Assembly (NCBI GenBank): GCA_012514855.1
Contig: JAAYZL010000119.1
Coordinates: 1 to 14,429, forward strand
Length of the DNA stretch: 14,429 bases
Direction: 5' to 3'
DNA from: Clostridiales bacterium
GTDB taxonomy: Bacteria > Bacillota_A > Clostridia > Christensenellales > Aristaeellaceae
Shown here: piece after piece, positions 5,716 to 10,981 of the stretch
Layout: each line of letters begins with the position of its first letter
Position numbering within the stretch: position 1 is the stretch's first letter
Program-made: the position numbers and the translations under genes
The notes under the pieces: generated by a model
The model's input: only the letters and a program-made list of their open reading frames with translations
Database searches by the model: none
What the model was told of the DNA's origin: nothing

Positions 5716-6972
5716 TCACGCGTATCTCGGCCAATACGTGTCCCGTGCGGCGTTGCCGCGCTTGACGGACACGCTCGCGCGGTTGGCGGGCACCTCGAAG
5801 TTGTAGCACCAGTAATGGCCCGCGTCGTACGCGCCGCTCGCGGAGTTCTCGACGCCGCGGATATACGAAAGCGTCTTGGTGTAGTGGTTCTTGAGCTCGT
5901 ACTCGAGGAAGTACAGCTGCGCGAGCAGCGTCGTGTAGTCGTAGCCCTTGCCCGCGCAGTAGTTCTTGAGCCGCGTGTAGCGCCCGCCCGTCCACTGGCA
6001 GATGCCGTAGGAGCCGCCGTTCGCATTGTATGCCGTCGGGCGGAAGGACGACTCGCTCTTGATGTTCGAGAGGATTCCGCAGGCGGCGGCGGTGTTGAGG
6101 CCCATCTCCCTCGTCAGGAACAGGAAGACGATCTCCTCGTTCGAGTACTTTCCGCTGTCGATCGCGTCCTCCGCCGTCGGCTTCGGGGTCGGGGCCGGCG
6201 TGGGCTTCGGGGTCGGCGCGGGCGTGGGGGTGGGGGTCGGGGTTGGCGTCGGGGTCGGCTTGTCGTCGGCGCGCTCGAGCCCGGAGCGCAGGCAGAAGCC
6301 GTACTTCCCGTTGTTTTCGAGGAGCGCCCACGCGTCGTCGTAGGCGCGCACCGAAACCGTCGCGCCCTTTCGGAGCGTCGCGAGCTTGCCGGACGACTTG
6401 GACGCGCCCCTGTAGACGGCGAGGCTGTTTGCCGTGACGGTCGCCCGGAAGCTCTCGGCGACGTAGTCCTCAACGGGGGCCTCGGTTTTTTCGGGTTCTT
6501 CCGGTTCCTCGACGCTCTCTCCGGGCTTGCGCAGGTCCTTCCGGTTCACATAGCCGATATAGCCGTCCAGCTCGACCATCGCGCAGCTTCCCGAGGTCGC
6601 CAGCAGCATCACCTGCGCGCCCTTTTTGAGCGGCTTCGAGCGGCTGCCCATGCTCGGCTTTTCGTAGATGCGGGTCGCCCTTCCGACGACGGCCTTCTCC
6701 GCGTCGCCGCCGACGGCCTTGAGGTTCGAAGCCGCCGCGTAGCCGGTCTTTCCCCGCCAGGCGATCTTCGCGGCGCCGTCCGCGCTCGAGCGCACGACGA
6801 CGACGGTGTTCTTCGGGAGCGCGCCGATCCTCCTGTCGAGCCCGCTGTCGGAGTAGATCCCCGTCGAGCCCGAGGACACATAGGCGGCGTAGTCCGCATA
6901 CGCGAGCGGGGCCGCGGCCAGCATGAGGATCAGCAGAAGCGCCGTGCGCCGAATCCATTTCTGAAAATGCAT
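5716..6972 (-). CDS. Secreted cell-wall hydrolase: three SH3-type domains, Pro/Thr linker, lysozyme-like domain
   Basis: The 418-residue product has a signal peptide (1-26, cut after AYA). Three SH3-type segments follow at about 29-87, 93-148 and 175-235, each with the pattern of variable loop, G(K)TGYA/GYIGYV/GKYGFC and a closing Leu-rich strand. An acidic spacer (150-170) lies between the second and third. A Pro/Thr linker spans 238-267. The C-terminal domain (about 275-415) resembles the phage tail lysozyme family: AAACGILSNIKSESSFRP (295-312, Glu307 the likely catalytic acid), GGSYGICQWTGGRYTRL and a QLYFLEYEL helix. It probably cuts the glycan strands of peptidoglycan, with the SH3 modules binding the wall. 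The ATG ending at 6972 follows AAAGGAG. It has its own promoter (7046-7074) and terminator (5662-5701), so it is monocistronic. The nearby transpeptidases carry similar linkers. Substrate specificity is inferred. Confidence 0.88.
   Translation of the reverse strand: MHFQKWIRRTALLLILMLAAAPLAYADYAAYVSSGSTGIYSDSGLDRRIGALPKNTVVVVRSSADGAAKIAWRGKTGYAAASNLKAVGGDAEKAVVGRATRIYEKPSMGSRSKPLKKGAQVMLLATSGSCAMVELDGYIGYVNRKDLRKPGESVEEPEEPEKTEAPVEDYVAESFRATVTANSLAVYRGASKSSGKLATLRKGATVSVRAYDDAWALLENNGKYGFCLRSGLERADDKPTPTPTPTPTPTPAPTPKPTPAPTPKPTAEDAIDSGKYSNEEIVFLFLTREMGLNTAAACGILSNIKSESSFRPTAYNANGGSYGICQWTGGRYTRLKNYCAGKGYDYTTLLAQLYFLEYELKNHYTKTLSYIRGVENSASGAYDAGHYWCYNFEVPANRASVSVKRGNAARDTYWPRYA
6175..6261 (-). 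repeat. Pro/Thr linker coded by short GTCGGG-like tandem repeats
   Basis: Residues 238-266 of the hydrolase are almost only Pro and Thr, with Ala and Lys between (TPTPTP, APTPKPTP). The plus strand shows repeated GTCGGGGTCGG and GGCGTGGG units of about 6 bp. The APTPKPTP block occurs twice. Confidence 0.85.
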
Positions 6973-7045
6973 TGCAGTCTCCTTTCGAACCGACGACCGT
7001 CATAAATATGCTGAAAATATTACAAGGTTCGTGAATATATTACGA

Positions 7046-7074
7046 ATTGTATCACAATTGAAACACATTGTCAA
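7046..7074 (-). promoter_or_regulatory. Promoter for the SH3/lysozyme-like gene
   Basis: On the minus strand TTGACA (7069-7074) and TACAAT (7046-7051) are separated by exactly 17 bp, with an AT-rich surround. The transcript would start near 7039, leaving a leader of about 66 nt. Confidence 0.85.
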
Positions 7075-7093
7075 CAACTGGATCGAAAAACGC

Positions 7094-7128
7094 AAAAAAA
7101 CCGGCCCCGCCGGAGGAGGCGGAGCCGG
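7094..7128 (-). terminator. Intrinsic terminator downstream of the isomerase-family gene
   Basis: On the minus strand CCGGCTCCGCC pairs with GGCGGGGCCGG over 11 bp with one G-U pair. The loop has six bases and seven U follow (7094-7100). A run of six T on the plus strand (7135-7140) might give weak function the other way. Confidence 0.92.
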
Positions 7129-7198
7129 AAACTGGATTTTTTACGCGTTTATACGAATGCAGAACAGGAATGCGCCCAAAGCGGCGAGGAATTTTTCT

Positions 7199-7223
7199 GC
7201 CCCGCACGGAGCCGGAGCGGGGC
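7199..7223. repeat. Stem-loop in the isomerase 3' region
   Basis: GCCCCGC (7199-7205) and GCGGGGC (7217-7223) form a perfect 7-bp stem around 11 bases. Neither strand has a U tract after it, so it is not an intrinsic terminator. A perfect 10-bp palindrome, GCAGCGCTGC, follows at 7227-7236. Confidence 0.6.
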
Positions 7224-7312
7224 GTAGCAGCGCTGCGTTGAGCGGAGGGCGACACAGCGGGGCTGGAAAAGGGCCGCCGCGACGGCGCATTGATGTTCGG
7301 AATTCGTACGAT

Positions 7313-8800
7313 TTACCTGAACGGATTCTCCTCGGGGTAGAGCACGCCGGCGGGCTGGTTGTAGCCGACCTTCTCGATTCCGAGCAGCTTCAGCACCGAG
7401 AAGATCGCCTTGCCGTGGTGGCCGAACGCGACCGCGCCGTGGTGCGGGAAGCCGCCGCCGATCAGCACGTGGCGGTAGAAGCGGTTCATCTCGCGGATGC
7501 CGAACACGCCGATGCCGCCGAACGACTCGGTCGGGACCGGCAGCACCTCGCCCTCGGCGATGTAGGAGACGAGGTTGCTGTCCTTGTTCGCCTGCAGCCG
7601 GTAGAAGGTGATCGGGCCGGGGGCGATGTCGCCCTCGAGGGTTCCGCGCGTGACGTCCGGCTCGCCGCCGCCCTCGAGGCCGCGGTTCATGATGAGCTGG
7701 TACTTCATCTCGCCCTTCGTGAGCCTGCAGATCGGGGTGTTGCCGCAGTGGAAGCCCATGAACGTCTCGTTGTGGCGGTAGTCGTAGACGCCCGCGATGG
7801 ACGCCCCGTACATGTCGGCGGGCACGGTGTTGTTGATGTCGAGCAGCGTCACCGGCTCGCAGCTTACGCAGGTGCCGATGTACTCCGACAGCGCGCCGTA
7901 GATGTCGACCTCGCAGGCGACCGGGATGCCCATCGAGGTCAGCCGCGAGTTCACGTAGCAGGGCACGAAGCCGAACGCCGACTCAAACGCGGGCCAGCAC
8001 TTGTTCGCCATCGCGACGTACTTCGCCGTCCCCTTGTTCGCCTCGATCCAGTCGAGCAGCGTCAGCTCGAACTGCGCGAGCTTCGGCAGGATGCCGGGCA
8101 TCTTGTTGCCCGTACCGAGCTCCTCCTCCATCTCGCGGATCTTGTCCGGGATGCGCGGGTCCCTGTCGTGCGCGCGGAACGCCACCAGGAGGTCGAGCTC
8201 CGAGTTCTCCTGCACGTTGATGCCGAGCTTGAACAGCGGCGCGACCGGCGCGTTGCAGGCGAGGAAGTCGAACGGGCGCGGGCCGAAGGTGATGATCTTC
8301 AGATCCTTGAGGCCCAAGAGAGCGCGCGCGACCGGCAGGAACTCGAGCACCATGTCCGCGCACTCCTCGGCGGTGCCGACCGGGTACTCGGGGATGTAGG
8401 CGTCGATTCCGTTGAGCTTCAGGTTGTAGCTGGCGTTGAGCATGCCGCAGAACGCGTCGCCGCGCTCGTTGGCGAGAACCTTGATGTTTTCCTCCGCCGC
8501 GGCGATGTACATCACCGGCCCGCCGAATTTTTTGGCGATCAGCGTCTCCGGCCCCTCGGGTCCGAAGTTGCCCAGGAACACGACCAGCGCGTTGATGCCG
8601 GCCTTTTGGATGTCCTCATAGGCGTCCGCGACGTTCGCGTCGATGCCGCCCTCGATGATGACCTCGCTCTCGTAGATGTCCACGCCGCGCGCGCGGACGG
8701 CCCCGACAAGCGCCCGGCGGCGCCTCTCGCTCAAGGTGATGGGGAAGCAGTCGCGGCTGACGGCCACGACGCCCAGTTTGACCTCGGGAACGTTGAACAT
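7313..8800 (-). CDS. L-fucose/L-arabinose isomerase family protein
   Basis: These metal-dependent cytoplasmic enzymes convert aldoses such as L-fucose or L-arabinose to ketoses. The 495-residue product has the family architecture: an N-terminal Rossmann-like domain (VVFLGNFGPEGPET, about 73-86), a middle domain (ITFGPRPFDF, 170-179) and a C-terminal isomerase domain. Candidate metal ligands are Glu297 (ACEVDIYGAL), Asp321 (LLDINNT) and a C-terminal His in FPHHGAVAFGHHG (451-463); His351 in GFHCGN is also conserved in appearance. The real sugar cannot be told from sequence alone; the presence of fucU 3 kb away favours L-fucose. Three starts are in frame. The ATG ending at 8800 is chosen because GGAGG lies 8 nt upstream, whereas the ATG ending at 8806 would leave only 2 nt. 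It is divergent from the E2-like gene, with its own promoter and terminator. No kinase or aldolase gene accompanies it. Confidence 0.88.
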   Translation of the reverse strand: MFNVPEVKLGVVAVSRDCFPITLSERRRRALVGAVRARGVDIYESEVIIEGGIDANVADAYEDIQKAGINALVVFLGNFGPEGPETLIAKKFGGPVMYIAAAEENIKVLANERGDAFCGMLNASYNLKLNGIDAYIPEYPVGTAEECADMVLEFLPVARALLGLKDLKIITFGPRPFDFLACNAPVAPLFKLGINVQENSELDLLVAFRAHDRDPRIPDKIREMEEELGTGNKMPGILPKLAQFELTLLDWIEANKGTAKYVAMANKCWPAFESAFGFVPCYVNSRLTSMGIPVACEVDIYGALSEYIGTCVSCEPVTLLDINNTVPADMYGASIAGVYDYRHNETFMGFHCGNTPICRLTKGEMKYQLIMNRGLEGGGEPDVTRGTLEGDIAPGPITFYRLQANKDSNLVSYIAEGEVLPVPTESFGGIGVFGIREMNRFYRHVLIGGGFPHHGAVAFGHHGKAIFSVLKLLGIEKVGYNQPAGVLYPEENPFR

Positions 8801-8808
8801 GTTCATTT

Positions 8809-8813
8809 CCTCC
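8809..8813 (-). promoter_or_regulatory. Ribosome-binding site deciding the isomerase start
   Basis: GGAGG on the minus strand is 8 nt from the ATG ending at 8800 and only 2 nt from the ATG ending at 8806. It overlaps the upstream in-frame TTG (8813-8815), so the 8800 start is preferred. Confidence 0.8.
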
Positions 8814-8835
8814 AATACATGCGATGGTTGAGTCT

Positions 8836-8864
8836 ATTATCCTAAATTTTTGCGGATGTGTCAA
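8836..8864 (-). promoter_or_regulatory. Promoter for the isomerase-family gene
   Basis: On the minus strand TTGACA (8859-8864) and GATAAT (8836-8841) are 17 bp apart. A near-palindrome, GGAATTAATTTCC (8865-8877), lies directly upstream of the -35 box and could be an operator or an AT-rich UP element. Confidence 0.82.
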
Positions 8865-8892
8865 GGAATTAATTTCCGAAAAAGTGAGGGGG

Positions 8893-8930
8893 CGCCCGGC
8901 GCGTATCCGCGACGCGAAGCGGGGCGGGCG
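8893..8930. repeat. GC-rich inverted repeat between divergent promoters
   Basis: CGCCCG (8893-8898) pairs with CGGGCG (8925-8930), and inside it CGCGT (8900-8904) pairs with ACGCG (8912-8916). It lies upstream of both predicted transcription starts, so it would act as DNA rather than RNA. It may be chance in GC-rich sequence. Confidence 0.4.
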
Positions 8931-8970
8931 AAAAGTCGAGATATTTCTGCCAAACCCGACCCAAATGGAC

Positions 8971-9011
8971 TTGTATTCCGCGCAAAAGTGTGGTACAAAG
9001 AATAGTATAAT
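8971..9011 (+). promoter_or_regulatory. Probable promoter region for the E2-like gene
   Basis: Two readings are possible. TATAAT at 9006-9011 is a perfect -10 box but has only CAAAAG at the -35 place. TTGTAT (8971-8976) is 17 bp from TACAAA (8994-8999), which carries an extended -10 TG (8991-8992). Either would give a short leader before the ATG at 9034. Confidence 0.55.
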
Positions 9012-9033
9012 AAAATGCAGAAGAAGGGATGCT

Positions 9034-9873
9034 ATGTTCGGCTATCGCTCCGACGGACATCCGATACCGGAATACGTCGATCCGATCGTGAAGTTCACGC
9101 CGTATATCATGACCACGCGCAACGACGCGCAGAATTTTGTGACCTATCCGCTCGAGTACAAGCCCATGGCGGACTATATTCGCAGCCGCCGCGACTCCGG
9201 GGAGTCGATCAGCTTCATGACGATTCTGATCGCGGCGTACGTGCGCGCGGTGCGCAAGTACCCGGTGCTGAACCGCTTCGTCGTCGGAAAGCACCTCTAC
9301 GAGCACGCGGACATCGCCGTCTCCTACATCATCCTGCGCGAAATGCCGGACGGGCGGTACGACGAGGCGGCGATCAAGATGCACTTTTCGCCGGACGACA
9401 CGCTTAACACGGTCGCGAAGAAGATCAACGAGCAGGTGCGCCTCGCGCGCGAGCCGGGCAACGAGAACTCCGCCGTGCGCCTCGCGAACGTGTTTTTGAA
9501 GATTCCGCTGCTGCCGGGGCTGCTGGTCTGGATTTTGAAGATGATGGACAAGTTCGGGCTGCTTCCGAAGTCGCTGATCGAGGCGTCGCCGTTCCACTGC
9601 TCGCTGTTCGTGACGAACATGATGTCGATCAACATGCCGGGGATCTACCACCACCTGTACAACTTCGGCACCTGCTCGCTGTTCGCGTCGATGGGCCGTC
9701 CGGAGCGCGTCGTCACCGCCAACAAGGAGGGGAAGGCCAGCCGCCAGCTGATGATCCCCCTGAGCATCGTCTCCGACGAGCGCGTCTGCGGCGGCGCCGA
9801 GTATGCGCAGGCGATGCACGCGGGGCTGAAGTACATGATGAACCCCGAGGCGCTCGAGACGCTGGACGATTGA
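9034..9873 (+). CDS. Stand-alone 2-oxoacid dehydrogenase E2-type acyltransferase-fold protein
   Basis: The 279-residue product corresponds to the catalytic domain of dihydrolipoamide acyltransferases, the fold also seen in chloramphenicol acetyltransferase. It has no lipoyl or E1/E3-binding domain, and no E1 or E3 gene is nearby. Typical pieces are ISFMTILIAAYVRAVRKYPVLNRF (59-82), SPFHCSLFVTNM (185-196), YHHLYNFGTCSLFASMGR (205-222) and a C-terminal PLSIVSDERVCGGAEYA (242-258). That last piece is the place of the E2 active-site motif DHRVVDG. His is replaced by Glu249 and Asp by Gly253. From memory, related clostridial stand-alone proteins have DERICDG, so loss of the Asp is an extra change here. 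Acyltransferase activity is therefore doubtful and its substrate is unknown. The ATG at 9034 follows GAAGGG. The reading frame stays open upstream to 8824, but that part lacks a ribosome site. Confidence 0.82.
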   Translation: MFGYRSDGHPIPEYVDPIVKFTPYIMTTRNDAQNFVTYPLEYKPMADYIRSRRDSGESISFMTILIAAYVRAVRKYPVLNRFVVGKHLYEHADIAVSYIILREMPDGRYDEAAIKMHFSPDDTLNTVAKKINEQVRLAREPGNENSAVRLANVFLKIPLLPGLLVWILKMMDKFGLLPKSLIEASPFHCSLFVTNMMSINMPGIYHHLYNFGTCSLFASMGRPERVVTANKEGKASRQLMIPLSIVSDERVCGGAEYAQAMHAGLKYMMNPEALETLDD

Positions 9874-9878
9874 CGGTC

Positions 9879-9921
9879 AAAAAACCCCGGATGCGGAAGA
9901 AATCCCGCGTCCGGGGTTTTT
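9879..9921. terminator. Bidirectional terminator shared by the E2-like and LysR genes
   Basis: CCCCGGA (9885-9891) pairs with TCCGGGG (9910-9916), with an inner GCGG/CCGC stem. Six A lie on the left (9879-9884) and five T on the right (9917-9921), giving a U tract on both strands. It lies between two convergent stop codons. Confidence 0.95.
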
Positions 9922-9927
9922 GTTTGG

Positions 9928-10866
9928 TCAGGGCGTCCGGTTTCCGAACGCGATGTCGTTTCGGGCGTCGAACAGCTTGTCGATGAACAGCCTGTCGTAC
10001 TCGGTCAGGTTGTAGCGGCGCGGGTAGATCAGGATGTCCCGGTAGCGGCGGTTCGACGCGCACTTGCGCTCCACGAGGCCCCACGGCTCGAGGATCGACG
10101 GCGGCTCCGGCGACGACCACATGTAGGCGCCGGGGATGCGGCTCAAAAACTCAAACTGCGCCGCGCGCTCGTAGATCAGAATGCGGCGGCTCTCGCAGTC
10201 GCCGGGGCGGTGCGGCGTGCGCGGGATCGCCGAGAGGTGCGGCACCGTCTTGTCGCCGTGCGTCAGCTCGATGTAGCTCTCCAGCCGCGCGGGGTCGAGC
10301 GGGTCGGCGTCCGCGAGCGGGTGCTTTTTCGCCATCAGCACCGTGTAATTGTACTCCCAGACCTGCTCGAAGCTCAGTTCCTTTTCGTCCAGAAAATCCA
10401 GAAAATGCGCCTCGTGCTGCACGCGGTAGCGGATGATGCCCAGCCGGAAGCGGCCGGACAGCACGTTGTTGACGGTCTGCACGGAGTTCGTCTCCTTGAT
10501 GCTCAGGAGCATCTCCCCGTCGAGGTCGAGCGCGGAGATGAACCGCGACACGCCGTCGGCGATGTAGCTCCCGCGCGGCATCGACAGGCTGAACCGCTGT
10601 ATGCGGTCCTGCTCGTCGCTCTTGAGCGCCTCCATCTGCTCGACCTGCATCAATACGCCGCGCGCGAGCTTCAGGAAATCCTCGCCCTTGGGGGTGGGCA
10701 CGACGCCGCGCGACGTGCGCTCGAAGATCGGGAAGCCGAGGCCCTCCTCGAGCTCGCGGATGGCCTTGCTGAGGTTCGGCTGCGCCATGTAGAGGTTCTC
10801 CGCCGCCTGCGAGATGGAACCCGTGCGCTCGACCTCGATCGCGTACTTGAACTGTATCGTATTCAT
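9928..10866 (-). CDS. LysR-type transcriptional regulator
   Basis: The 312-residue product has the length and layout of LysR regulators. A winged helix-turn-helix fills residues 1-60 (GSISQAAENLYMAQPNLSKAIRELE, 16-40, with the FERTSRG wing at 48-54). A linker helix (62-85) leads to a two-lobed effector-binding domain from about 90 to 300. The effector cannot be read from sequence. The ATG ending at 10866 is chosen because MNTIQFKYA is the normal LysR N-terminus and GGGGGA lies upstream. The longer frame to 10920 would start inside the promoter. It has its own promoter (10892-10920). It is convergent with the E2-like gene and not divergent from any neighbour, so the usual LysR target cue is missing. 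The fucI/E2-like divergent promoters are a possible target, by inference only. Confidence 0.93.
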   Translation of the reverse strand: MNTIQFKYAIEVERTGSISQAAENLYMAQPNLSKAIRELEEGLGFPIFERTSRGVVPTPKGEDFLKLARGVLMQVEQMEALKSDEQDRIQRFSLSMPRGSYIADGVSRFISALDLDGEMLLSIKETNSVQTVNNVLSGRFRLGIIRYRVQHEAHFLDFLDEKELSFEQVWEYNYTVLMAKKHPLADADPLDPARLESYIELTHGDKTVPHLSAIPRTPHRPGDCESRRILIYERAAQFEFLSRIPGAYMWSSPEPPSILEPWGLVERKCASNRRYRDILIYPRRYNLTEYDRLFIDKLFDARNDIAFGNRTP

Positions 10867-10891
10867 CGTCGTCCCCCGTTTCTCTCCGTCC

Positions 10892-10920
10892 ATTATACCC
10901 CGGCGGCGTCCGGGGGTCAA
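10892..10920 (-). promoter_or_regulatory. Promoter for the LysR gene
   Basis: On the minus strand TTGACC (10915-10920) and TATAAT (10892-10897) are 17 bp apart. The predicted start near 10885 leaves a leader of about 20 nt. Confidence 0.82.
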
Positions 10921-10929
10921 CCGCCGCAG

Positions 10930-10963
10930 AAAAAAGGCGGGAGCGGCGCTTGCCGTCCCCGCC
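10930..10963 (-). terminator. Intrinsic terminator after the soluble L,D-transpeptidase gene
   Basis: GGCGGG/CCCGCC plus inner CGGC/GCCG form a long GC stem with a small internal mismatch, followed by six U (10930-10935). It ends just before the LysR -35 box and keeps the two genes separate. Confidence 0.9.
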
Positions 10964-10981
10964 CGCAGATTGCCGGCAAAG

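Larger units (their letters stand above)
6973..7312. other. 340-bp gene-free stretch between the hydrolase and isomerase genes
   Basis: From left to right this holds the AT-rich leader of the hydrolase gene (6973-7039), its promoter (7046-7074), the isomerase-gene terminator (7094-7128), and 184 bp of isomerase 3' sequence rich in inverted repeats (7129-7312). The leader has CGAACC/GGTTCG arms (7026-7031 and 6986-6991), the second directly before the ribosome site. No convincing reading frame is present; the codon bias of the neighbouring genes is lost here. Confidence 0.7.

Noticed and set aside
6175..6261. Short tandem repeats considered as a CRISPR-like or minisatellite array
   Set aside because: The units are about 6 bp, without spacers, and are fully explained as a Pro/Thr linker in frame with the hydrolase.
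7199..7236. Stem-loop considered as a terminator or a known structured RNA
   Set aside because: No U tract follows on either strand, and the sequence does not match a riboswitch, tmRNA or T-box core that I recognise.
7031..8845. 604-codon plus-strand open frame
   Set aside because: It covers the isomerase gene on the opposite strand and runs through its terminator and promoter.
8824..9033. Upstream extension of the E2-like gene in the same open frame
   Set aside because: It overlaps both divergent promoters and shows none of the codon bias of the gene. The ATG at 9034 has its own ribosome site.
10867..10920. Upstream extension of the LysR gene to 10920
   Set aside because: It would start inside the -35 box. 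The normal LysR N-terminus begins at 10866.
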